Assembly: GCA_937121005.1 (NCBI GenBank)
Contig: CAKZKB010000432.1
Location: 1 to 14,379, forward strand
From: an uncultured cyanobacterium
GTDB lineage: Bacteria; Cyanobacteriota; Cyanobacteriia; Cyanobacteriales; Geitlerinemataceae
Direction of reading: 5' to 3'
Length of the DNA stretch: 14,379 nt
The position numbers were made by a program, and so were the translations under genes. The notes beneath the pieces were generated by a model, which ran no database searches, was not told where the DNA came from, and worked only from the letters and a program-made list of their open reading frames with translations. This document shows positions 6,852 to 13,499 of this stretch, one piece after another. Position 1 is the first letter of the stretch, and each line of letters opens with the position of its first letter.

Positions 6852-7028
6852 TGGATACAAGCCCCCGAATTTATTCGTGGACAACCAAAGCGAAGCATCC
6901 GCACAAGCCCCTGGCTTTAGACATGGGGTCTAAATTTTGCGAAAAGTTGGGGGTGTAGATTTTCTTCCCCCCAAACTTTTCAAGACGAATTTTTAATTTT
7001 TAATTTTTAATTCCGCGAAGCGGTTGAC
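6852..7028. mobile_element. Palindromic repeat, copy 2; resembles an IS200/IS605-type end
   Basis: Same layout as 1992-2120: ATACAAGCCCCCGAATT and its palindrome CCCCGAAT-TT-ATTCGTGG (6863-6880), CTGGCTTTAGACATGGGGT, AATTTTT tandem 7-mers (three here, four in copy 1) and the CCGC-GAA-GCGG hairpin (7013-7023). This copy has about 50 extra bases holding a G/C-rich inverted repeat (6941-6981). Both copies sit just after a plus-strand gene, so they may also supply a transcript end. No transposase is nearby. Confidence 0.5.
6941..6981. terminator. Possible hairpin terminator after cbiG-cobJ
   Basis: GAAAAGTTGGGGG (6941-6953) pairs with CCCCCCAAACTTTTC (6967-6981) with one bulge and a 13-nt loop. 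It lies 134 nt after the cbiG-cobJ stop. An AATTTTT-rich tract begins about 7 nt after the stem. The gap before the T-rich tract makes it an imperfect rho-independent terminator. Confidence 0.4.
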
Positions 7029-7046
7029 TTCTCTAATCCCCCATAC

Positions 7047-7499
7047 CTAAAACCCCCAACCTAAATTACGAATTTGCTCCTTCTCGGGCGATAGGGCTTC
7101 AAAACCGCAAGTATAGGTTTCTAGAACGCGATCGAAAATGTAGTCGTACACCCGATCGAATTTATCGAACTCGTTCCAAAACAGCTTGAAATCTTGCCCC
7201 CAAGGAAACAACGTCACCACGTAGTTATCGATAACTCGCTCGACAGACAGCGAAATTCTCACGATTTCACTTTCGCTTTCGTCTTTGGTTTCAGGATGGG
7301 GATAGACTCTCAAAATGATATAAAAACTCAAGCCCCCTCGTTCGTCGGGGGCATCTTCTTCGTACTCGATCGCACAACCGATGTACTCTCCAAAGCGATC
7401 GCTAAACACGCGGGCAAACTCTTGACAGGCGCGACTCGCTTCTAAAACCTCTTGGCGAGCCTTGGCGTAAGCGCGGCACAAGCGTTCGTATTTAGACAT
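7047..7499 (-). CDS. Hypothetical protein, 150 residues, not recognised
   Basis: I do not recognise this protein. It is soluble and acidic, with no signal peptide or membrane segment. It starts with a charged helix (MSKYERLCRAYAKARQEVLE, about 1-35). A central part looks like beta strands (GLSFYIILRVYPHP, about 55-68; IVRISLSVERVIDNYVVTLF, 79-98). The aromatic-rich C-terminal helix is LFWNEFDKFDRVYDYIFDRV (105-124). The ATG at 7499 has AGGGAAA just upstream, an acceptable ribosome-binding site. The gene stands alone, about 280 nt from the next gene in the same direction. Base composition and HIP1 content match the neighbours, so it looks like a normal resident gene. No function is proposed. 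Confidence 0.75.
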   Translation of the reverse strand: MSKYERLCRAYAKARQEVLEASRACQEFARVFSDRFGEYIGCAIEYEEDAPDERGGLSFYIILRVYPHPETKDESESEIVRISLSVERVIDNYVVTLFPWGQDFKLFWNEFDKFDRVYDYIFDRVLETYTCGFEALSPEKEQIRNLGWGF

Positions 7500-7776
7500 T
7501 TTCCCTACCCAGTTTTAGGAAACTTTAGGCTCTATTTTTCCAGACTAATATCGTCGATGGCAAGTTAAGTTTTGGTAATCTCTGCTACAATTATCTGGCC
7601 GCGGTTGCCGCGCCTGCCCCCCCTCAGTGGTGCGATCGCGCCACTGAATGCGGCTCTCCTCATCGCCAACGGGCAAAACTCGATAGACTCTAAAGGGAGT
7701 AGCATACACAAAAATTTACAAAATTACAGATGTTCGAGCGGCTACAGACAATTTGGCTCGGCAAGGCAACAAACCC
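7500..7776. other. Gene-free stretch with a HIP1-centred palindrome
   Basis: No gene or RNA could be recognised on either strand. It contains the 24-bp near-perfect palindrome at 7624-7647. It would be the upstream region of the 7499-7047 gene and the downstream region of the ligase operon. A TACAAT hexamer at about 7584 could be a -10 box on the plus strand but has no convincing -35 partner. Confidence 0.4.
7624..7647. repeat. 24-bp near-perfect palindrome around a HIP1 octamer
   Basis: TCAGTGG (7624-7630) and CCACTGA (7641-7647) flank GCGATCGC (7632-7639), with one mismatch beside the octamer. It could be a hairpin at the end of the ligase operon transcript, about 130 nt after its stop, or a protein-binding site. 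Confidence 0.5.
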
Positions 7777-9093
7777 CTATTTTAACCCGAATTCGATGGC
7801 AATGGCGTTCGTCTCCCCTAGCCAAACACCGCGATCGCCTGCATTGGCACAGCTTAAGACCCACCATACCAGATGAGCGTACTGGGCGCACTCAAACCAG
7901 GCAAAGGTGAAAACCAGATAAAGAATCGCGATCGCGATCGATTCTCGATCCGAGGTTTTGGCAAGACTTCTCCAGTATACCAGCCAGAGCCAGAAATAGG
8001 CGATCGTCCCCAAAATACCAACGGAAATCGTCGTATCTAAAATTAAATTGTGGGCTTTGTTGGAGCTAATTATCTCTTGATGAAAGCTGCCATCTTCGTG
8101 GCGATAGTCGAAAGTAAAATCATCAATTCTCAGAATTGTTTCCAGTCCGGGAGTATGTTTCACGTAAGGATAGGCAATCCCAAATCCATCAAAGCCCCAT
8201 CCGAATAGCGGTCGCCGTTGGATTCCCCAACCGGCCATTTGCCACAAGTAAACGCGATCGGAGGTCAGTTGTTGGGCGATCGAGAGTCCGGGTAATTGTT
8301 TTTGAGTAGTGGCAATACCGACAACAACCAAACCAATTGAAATCGCGATCGCGAGTTGTTTGTAATACTTGCGTCCGAGTTGGAAAGCTAACGCGATCGC
8401 GAGTGCGACAACAGCCATACGAGTGCCATTGAGTAGCAACACAACAACAATGGGAACGAAGGTTACGAGAAACTGCTGGCGACTCAACCATTTTTTCTGC
8501 CATGCGATCGATGCTAGCATGGCTGTCATGGCCAGGACGATCGCTGCATGACCGCGATGGGAATAAAAGCCAATGGGTTGGTGATTTTTGAAAACCGTGC
8601 TGACCAGGATATCGCCTTCGAGAACTTGTCCCGATGTGATGGTATAATCAATTTGCCAGTTGATGAGTTGGGGGACGCTAGCCACCGCTAAAAGAAGGCC
8701 GCCGAACAGCAGTCCGAACAGTTGCGATCGTCCCACTTGAGGATACACTTTCAGCAGCAAACTATTCGAGAGCGTAAAAGCTGCCACCAGACACCAGTAC
8801 AGCCAACCATCTCCCATTTCCGCCTGTCCGAGAAAAGAATGCAATGGAAAGGGACTGTTGAGAGTCGAAACCAGTCCGATCGCGAGAAATAACAGCCACA
8901 ACCCCAAACAAACCCACCAACGGCGAGAGACGGGAAAATGCTCTTCCCATGCTAAAATGGCGATATTGGAAACCACAATAACAAACAGAACCGCTACTTT
9001 CGGTTGCGTCCAAATTTCACCGCGATCGCTCCCAAAAGGGTTAACGAGAACGATACTCAAGGCAAACAGAACGATATAGTAGCGGTTCATCAT
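7777..9093 (-). CDS. O-antigen ligase / polymerase family membrane protein
   Basis: The protein has 438 residues and about 10 hydrophobic segments, typical for the O-antigen ligase (WaaL/Wzy) family. Family features are visible in the second half: LLNGTRMAVVALAIALAF (220-237) with the conserved Arg225; then a long periplasmic loop with DRVYLWQMAGWGIQRRPLFG (279-298) and WGFDGFG; then SNKAHNLILDTTISVGILG (344-362) with His348, the usual conserved His. Members transfer or polymerise lipid-linked glycans on the periplasmic face. Ligase and polymerase cannot be told apart here, and no glycosyltransferase genes are nearby. The start ATG (9093) lies 4 nt after the stop of the PEP-CTERM gene, so translation is probably coupled. 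The tail after HLVWW is hydrophilic, but the frame is open to the stop. A truncated duplicate of its 5' end lies at 11905-11795. Confidence 0.87.
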   Translation of the reverse strand: MMNRYYIVLFALSIVLVNPFGSDRGEIWTQPKVAVLFVIVVSNIAILAWEEHFPVSRRWWVCLGLWLLFLAIGLVSTLNSPFPLHSFLGQAEMGDGWLYWCLVAAFTLSNSLLLKVYPQVGRSQLFGLLFGGLLLAVASVPQLINWQIDYTITSGQVLEGDILVSTVFKNHQPIGFYSHRGHAAIVLAMTAMLASIAWQKKWLSRQQFLVTFVPIVVVLLLNGTRMAVVALAIALAFQLGRKYYKQLAIAISIGLVVVGIATTQKQLPGLSIAQQLTSDRVYLWQMAGWGIQRRPLFGWGFDGFGIAYPYVKHTPGLETILRIDDFTFDYRHEDGSFHQEIISSNKAHNLILDTTISVGILGTIAYFWLWLVYWRSLAKTSDRESIAIAILYLVFTFAWFECAQYAHLVWWVLSCANAGDRGVWLGETNAIAIEFGLK

Positions 9094-9596
9094 TCGTTTA
9101 TTTCCCCCGTTGGCGTTGCCATCTCCACCCTAACAGTCCGAAGGTAAAAATGCCAAGAACAGAACTCGGATCGGGAACATCAGCAGGTGACAAGGCTCGG
9201 ACGCGAAAATCCCCAGTTTGGCCGTTAAATGCCAATTGGAACGGAATATCGGTGGCCTCTGCACCATCAAGGGGATCGATACCGAGAATTTGGAACGTAG
9301 AAACTCCTTCGCCAAAATCTTCGGTAAAGTCTACCCACTCTCCGGGACTGAATTCCCCGATAACTGTACCATCGACGACGACCGTAAACAAATTATTCGC
9401 ATCCAATCCCGTTGGGAAGTTGAAGATGTCGGTAAACAAGGTGTCGTCTAGGGCTTGGAACTCGAGTCCGTAAGTTGTCACCGGATCGAACCACTTGTAG
9501 CTGGGAGCATCGAAAAACTCCTTCCAAGCCCCTACGGTTTTGTCTTCTAAACGAGGATTGTGTTGGTAAAATCCCGGATCGTCTACCGCATACCAT
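9022..9596 (-). repeat. Duplicated segment, copy A: ligase start plus PEP-CTERM gene 3' end
   Basis: This segment aligns without a gap to 11834-12408 (constant offset 2812). By eye, 9068-9283 (216 bp) is identical in both, running across the ligase start, the 4-nt junction and the PEP-CTERM tail. Similarity falls off toward the left part of the Gly-rich linker region. On the ligase side it stops exactly at the HIP1 octamer 9022-9029. Confidence 0.9.
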
Positions 9597-10858
9597 TCCT
9601 CATTTGTGCAACCTTCATCGTCTTTAACTTCTTTCCAGTAGCCATCATCAACAATTTTATATCCACCACCACCTGCTCCGCCACCGCCACTGCCACCCGC
9701 CTTTCCTCCACCCCCCACTTTAACTCGTTTGCGGCGGGGAACCCAAACTAATTTAGTGTCAGCATCAGCACAGTTGATGGCGATCGTGGGAAAACGACGA
9801 TCGCGGGTGTATCCCGGAAACTCGCTAGCTATCAGTGCTTCGTAGGTAAACTGAGCCCCTGCTTGCAGGAAAGTGACATCCGTGAACCGATCGAACACGC
9901 CATTACCATTTAAATCCGTGAAAGGATCGCCCGGATCGAAGGGTTCGTCGCCATCAGTGTTGACAAAGGCTTCTCCTTTGTCATACTGCCCGTTACCATT
10001 GTCAAAATACTCATCTCCCTCCTCATACTCTCCTTCACCGTCTCGATCCCAAAACGGTTCTCCCGGATCCCAAACGCCATTACCGTTGGTATCATGTCCT
10101 AATTCTGGATCTTGTTCGTCCGAACGATCCCAAATTCCAGGCAAGTTGTTTCCTTCCGGGTTATCTTCAAACTCGTCATGGGTTTTGGATTCCCATTTCC
10201 AAGAAAATCCATCCAGAACATCATATTTCTTATTTCCAAAATCGGCAATCAGAAAAGTTTCAAATTCCAGAAATGCTCCAGGCGGTAGATTTGGAATGTC
10301 GCGAAACCCCAATTCAACTAGAACTGGGTCTAAATATATACCTAGCTCGCGACCTGCGTTCTCTACATTAAAGTAGTTTGGTGGTACTGCTTGCTCGTGC
10401 CAATACCAGGGCACCGCATCTGCCCAAGTATAAAGATGTCCTCCATTCGGTAGATCGATGAATGGGGTACTTAATAAACCTTCAGCATTGCCATGGTTGT
10501 GAGTGCGAAATCGGAAATTTGTATCTGTAATAACCTGAAACCAATTCAAACTCTTTACACCCGTATCACGGAGAAGAGTTACCCAGTCAGTTCGAGTTTG
10601 TAGTTCGCTTATGTCCTCGGAGATAAAGAAGCGTCCTCCCAGCCCTTCCAAATTGGGATTGTTTTCAGGGGAAACTTCTTCTATAGTTATGCCTCCGAAG
10701 TTTTGATTGTTAACAACAAGATTGAAATTAATGGGACTTACATTAACTAGGCTGGCAGCCGAGGCTTTAGTACCGGAAAAATTAGCACTAACGCAAGCCG
10801 CCAAAACTGCGCTGAGGAGCGAGTATTTTTTTAAACCAGAATTTCGTTGGGTTTTCAT
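9098..10858 (-). CDS. PEP-CTERM protein A with calcium-type repeats and Gly-rich linker
   Basis: The protein has 586 residues. Residues 1-35 are a signal peptide ending near AxA (KASAAS). The C-terminus VPDPSSVLGIFTFGLLGW with RWQRQRGK is a PEP-CTERM sorting signal (562-586: PDP variant, membrane helix, basic tail), expected to be cut by an exosortase. The N-terminal half has a conserved block (SLNWFQVITDTN 103-114, FETFLIADFGNKKYDVLDGF 199-218). About five calcium-loop-like repeats (DxNGNGxxDxGExF type) lie at 256-327. Next come Cys363, a basic stretch PRRKRVK (374-380), an 18-residue Gly-rich linker (382-399) and Cys417, the only Cys pair in the mature protein. A domain at about 420-557 is almost identical in protein B. 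The start has a good ribosome-binding site (GGAGAAAT). Its role is probably structural at the cell surface. Confidence 0.88.
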   Translation of the reverse strand: MKTQRNSGLKKYSLLSAVLAACVSANFSGTKASAASLVNVSPINFNLVVNNQNFGGITIEEVSPENNPNLEGLGGRFFISEDISELQTRTDWVTLLRDTGVKSLNWFQVITDTNFRFRTHNHGNAEGLLSTPFIDLPNGGHLYTWADAVPWYWHEQAVPPNYFNVENAGRELGIYLDPVLVELGFRDIPNLPPGAFLEFETFLIADFGNKKYDVLDGFSWKWESKTHDEFEDNPEGNNLPGIWDRSDEQDPELGHDTNGNGVWDPGEPFWDRDGEGEYEEGDEYFDNGNGQYDKGEAFVNTDGDEPFDPGDPFTDLNGNGVFDRFTDVTFLQAGAQFTYEALIASEFPGYTRDRRFPTIAINCADADTKLVWVPRRKRVKVGGGGKAGGSGGGGAGGGGYKIVDDGYWKEVKDDEGCTNEEWYAVDDPGFYQHNPRLEDKTVGAWKEFFDAPSYKWFDPVTTYGLEFQALDDTLFTDIFNFPTGLDANNLFTVVVDGTVIGEFSPGEWVDFTEDFGEGVSTFQILGIDPLDGAEATDIPFQLAFNGQTGDFRVRALSPADVPDPSSVLGIFTFGLLGWRWQRQRGK

Positions 10859-10887
10859 GGTAAATTTCTCCAGGTGTTATACAGTGT

Positions 10888-11661
10888 TCAAAAAGTTTCG
10901 ACTTCGTAAGTCGTGAGGTTAAATCGACATCTGCCCTCTATTCCGAATTGACGAAGGCAAATACGTTCTTCGTCCAAATGCAGGAACTGAGAGTCATCGG
11001 AGAAAGCGAGATCGGCAGGATTCCAAAGTCGTGAAAACCCTGGCACTTCCTGACACGCTTCAATGTCATAGAGTGCCAAGAAGTAAGTATCTGCCATTGA
11101 GACGGTAGGAGGATTTGTCCTATTAGGATCCCATGAAAGAAGAGTAACCAATAAAAAATGACGATCTGGGGAGAATTGAAAGGAGCCAGGAACGCCAGCA
11201 CCGTTTCCCATTGACGGACAAATTTGTTCTAGAGTCGGATATTCGTAAATAGCAGTTCCTAATCGAGTTTGGGCAAAAAATATCGATCCATCTTTAGAGA
11301 AGCCATGAATCCTCTGGAACAGTCGAGCAATCTCTTCTCCAGTATCAATATTTAGAAAAACAGTCACATCGTCAAAAGGCGGGCTAAAGGGAGGAGTGAA
11401 AATAGACTGAGATATGGCAACGGTATTCCCACCGTCAAGAAGAAATGCTTGGACGGAAAAAGTTCTTCCCAAGCTAAAAGTGCGAATGGTTTCTCCCGTT
11501 TCGTTGTCGATAACAATAACAGTAGCTTGACGGCTTTGACGATCGACCCTAACAGAACGGTCTTGGTTCGCAGGCGAACTCTGCGCTCCAGCAGGTAACG
11601 CAGTTAACACCGCCAACACCAAGCCAGTTAAGATAGTCGGTAAGTAAGGTGGCGCTCTCAT
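10888..11661 (-). CDS. Secreted beta-propeller-like (WD40-type) protein A
   Basis: The protein has 257 residues. Residues 1-26 form a signal peptide (LPTILTGLVLAVLTALPAGA, cut before QSSPA). The mature part shows repeated blade-like strands: VIDNETGETIRTF (50-62), FLNIDTGEEIARLF (102-115), FQFSPDRHFLLVTLL (161-175), LYDIEACQEVPGF (197-209) and LAFSDDSQFLHLD (218-230). The DxxTGExI and FSPD/FSDD motifs are typical of WD40-like propellers, but with about four or five weak blades it may be incomplete or form a different fold. Three Cys (148, 203, 235) match protein B. The gene lies 29 nt upstream of PEP-CTERM gene A, so the two probably share an operon. It may bind or scaffold the PEP-CTERM partner; this is inferred from gene order only. 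Confidence 0.78.
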   Translation of the reverse strand: MRAPPYLPTILTGLVLAVLTALPAGAQSSPANQDRSVRVDRQSRQATVIVIDNETGETIRTFSLGRTFSVQAFLLDGGNTVAISQSIFTPPFSPPFDDVTVFLNIDTGEEIARLFQRIHGFSKDGSIFFAQTRLGTAIYEYPTLEQICPSMGNGAGVPGSFQFSPDRHFLLVTLLSWDPNRTNPPTVSMADTYFLALYDIEACQEVPGFSRLWNPADLAFSDDSQFLHLDEERICLRQFGIEGRCRFNLTTYEVETF

Positions 11662-11687
11662 CGTTCGTTTACCTTAGCTTCAAATAA

Positions 11688-11733
11688 AGCGTAAATTCTT
11701 TGCTCGAACTTGACAATCTATCTAGGGAGATAG
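11688..11733 (-). promoter_or_regulatory. Candidate promoter with adjoining palindrome upstream of propeller gene A
   Basis: Reading the minus strand, the palindrome CTATCT-CCCT-AGATAG (11733-11718) is followed by TTGTCA (11716-11711), a good -35 box. After 17 nt comes TACGCT (11693-11688), a weak -10 box. The start codon is 27 nt further on. The palindrome could be an operator or the hairpin ending the transcript of the upstream unit. Confidence 0.35.
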
Positions 11734-11794
11734 TTTTGAAAGGTGCAAAAGAGACGATCTCCGTCTTGGGTTGTACTCTTTGCGGATCGACTTG

Positions 11795-11905
11795 TCATTG
11801 TGGGTAGCAATGCGAGTCAGTCGTATGCAGTATGCGATCGCTCCCAAAAGGGTTAACAAGAACGATACTCAAAGCAAATAGAACGATATAGTAGCGGTTC
11901 ATCAT
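11795..11905 (-). pseudogene. Truncated duplicate of the O-antigen ligase gene (36-codon stub)
   Basis: The first 24 codons (MMNRYYIVLFALSIVLVNPF then GSDR) repeat the start of the intact ligase gene at 9093. Homology ends exactly at GCGATCGC (11834-11841), and 12 unrelated codons follow before TGA at 11797-11795. The stub keeps the same 4-nt distance from the PEP-CTERM gene upstream (stop at 11912-11910). If translated, it would be a 36-residue peptide with one hydrophobic segment. It is most likely a duplication remnant. Confidence 0.88.
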
Positions 11906-12408
11906 TCGTTTATTTCCCCCGTTGGCGTTGCCATCTCCACCCTAACAGTCCGAAGGTAAAAATGCCAAGAACAGAACTCGGATCGGGAACATCAGCAGGT
12001 GACAAGGCTCGGACGCGAAAATCCCCAGTTTGGCCGTTAAATGCCAATTGGAACGGAATATCGGTGGCCTCTGCACCATCAAGGGGATCGATACCCAGAA
12101 TTTGGAACGTAGAAACCCCTTCACCAAAATCTTCGGTAAAGTCTACCCACTCTCCGGGGCTAAATTCCCCGATAACTGTACCATCGACAACCACTGTGAA
12201 TAATTCGTCAGCATCCAATCCCGTTGGGAAGTTAAAGATATCGGTGAACAAGGTGTCGCCTAGGGCTTGGAACTCGAGTCCGTAAGTTGTCACCGGATCG
12301 GCCCATAGGTAACTAGGAATGCCGAAAAATTCTTTCCATTCTTCTAGCGTTTGGTCTTCTAAACGAGGATTTTGTTGGTAAAATCCCGGATCGTCTACAG
12401 CAGAAAAG
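11834..12408 (-). repeat. Duplicated segment, copy B: ligase stub plus PEP-CTERM gene 3' end
   Basis: This is the partner of 9022-9596 at constant offset 2812. Only three differences were counted in the ligase part, and none between 11880 and 12095. The HIP1 octamer 11834-11841 is the exact outer edge of the homology. Confidence 0.9.
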
Positions 12409-13481
12409 TGTTCTTCCTTGCAGTCAGAATCTGCTTCAACTTCTTTCCAGTAGCCGCCATCAACGGTCTTGAAACCGCCACCGCCACTGCCCCCTACCTT
12501 GACACGACGGCGACGGGGAACCCAAACTCGCTCCGTTTGCGGTTCTGCACAATCGACGATAATTGTTGACAGAGGATGCTTAACAATCCCGTCTTCTTCA
12601 ATTTTCTGCCGAGTATATCCAAAGTCCGAGTAGACTAACCCTTCGTGAAACGGTTTCCAGGTTGTTCCAGGTTGAATGGAAAATACATCAGATACAAAAA
12701 CGGGAGCCTTATACGGACTATTGTCATCAATTTCAAAAGGTTCGCCTCCTGTCCAAACTCCATTTCCATCCCGGTCATGGAAAGTGCCATTAGTTCGCAC
12801 TAAGATAGCCCATAAAAAACCCATGATAACGTCATAAGTTCGATTCCCAAAATCAGCAATCAAAAAAGTATCAAAGGTGAATATATTACCTGGGAGACCA
12901 GTGGGATAGTCCAGAAAGGATACTCCACCATTTTCATGAGTAAAATCATCGAGAAAGCCCGATAGTGAGTTACTTGGAATACCTGGAGGAGGAGGAGACT
13001 CGTTAAGATACCAAGGAATGTCGTCGGCCCAAAGATGGGGGAAACCACCAGCAGGTAGATCGACGAAGGGAGTGATTACTGGATTTCCTAAACGATCTCT
13101 TAAAGTGTAGTGTAGATTATTGGAAGTTACGACTTGAAGCCAGTTAAAGTGGTTAATAGTAACCCCAAATTCTTCTGAGATTTGAGAGTTGATTTTCTCT
13201 AAATTTTCCAGATCGGTATCAGCAATGATGAAGTCGCTTAATAACCCTTCTGATGTTATTAAATTGCTGCTAGGATCTTGTCCCAAAGACTCAGATATCT
13301 CAAGTCGCCCAAAAGGAAGATTTCGGGCAAATAGCCTCATCTCTAACGGATCGACATCTTCAGTAGAAACTCCCAAAATTGTTCCTGCTGACGCGGGACG
13401 CTGGAATATTTGACTGGCAACGCTAAGTGCCAAAACTGAAGTTAAAGCTAAGAGATGCAGGTTCATTTTTAGAAAAATCAT
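11910..13481 (-). CDS. PEP-CTERM protein B, paralogue of protein A
   Basis: The protein has 523 residues. Residues 1-32 are a signal peptide (hydrophobic core about 8-24, then RPASAG). An alternative start at Met6 (13466) would give a more usual signal. The PEP-CTERM tail (499-523) is identical to that of protein A, and about 385-498 is nearly identical. The N-terminal part is clearly related but strongly diverged (HFNWLQVVTSNN 111-122, FDTFLIADFGNRTYDVIMGF 203-222). Only one calcium-type loop remains (HDRDGNGVWTGGEPFEID, 235-252). The Cys pair (311, 354) again flanks a basic stretch, PRRRRVK (322-328), but the Gly linker is only about 7 residues. It lies 18 nt after propeller gene B and 4 nt before the ligase stub. 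Predicted to be exported, with its tail processed by an exosortase encoded elsewhere. Confidence 0.88.
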   Translation of the reverse strand: MIFLKMNLHLLALTSVLALSVASQIFQRPASAGTILGVSTEDVDPLEMRLFARNLPFGRLEISESLGQDPSSNLITSEGLLSDFIIADTDLENLEKINSQISEEFGVTINHFNWLQVVTSNNLHYTLRDRLGNPVITPFVDLPAGGFPHLWADDIPWYLNESPPPPGIPSNSLSGFLDDFTHENGGVSFLDYPTGLPGNIFTFDTFLIADFGNRTYDVIMGFLWAILVRTNGTFHDRDGNGVWTGGEPFEIDDNSPYKAPVFVSDVFSIQPGTTWKPFHEGLVYSDFGYTRQKIEEDGIVKHPLSTIIVDCAEPQTERVWVPRRRRVKVGGSGGGGFKTVDGGYWKEVEADSDCKEEHFSAVDDPGFYQQNPRLEDQTLEEWKEFFGIPSYLWADPVTTYGLEFQALGDTLFTDIFNFPTGLDADELFTVVVDGTVIGEFSPGEWVDFTEDFGEGVSTFQILGIDPLDGAEATDIPFQLAFNGQTGDFRVRALSPADVPDPSSVLGIFTFGLLGWRWQRQRGK

Positions 13482-13499
13482 GGGTATTTCTTCAGTCAG

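Noticed and set aside
7641..7647. GCCACTG-like string, possible B12-box of a cobalamin riboswitch
   Set aside because: The rest of the riboswitch core is absent, and the cobalamin gene is elsewhere and on the other strand. The string is one arm of the HIP1 palindrome.
7777..7870. Possible frameshift at the C-terminus of the O-antigen ligase family protein
   Set aside because: The last 27 residues are hydrophilic and look unlike a membrane tail, but the frame is open, length is normal for the family, and no better continuation was seen in another frame.
9873..10376. 167-codon plus-strand open frame opposite PEP-CTERM gene A
   Set aside because: The Ser/Pro-rich translation is the complement of the Asp/Gly calcium-type repeats. 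No start signal or homology supports it.
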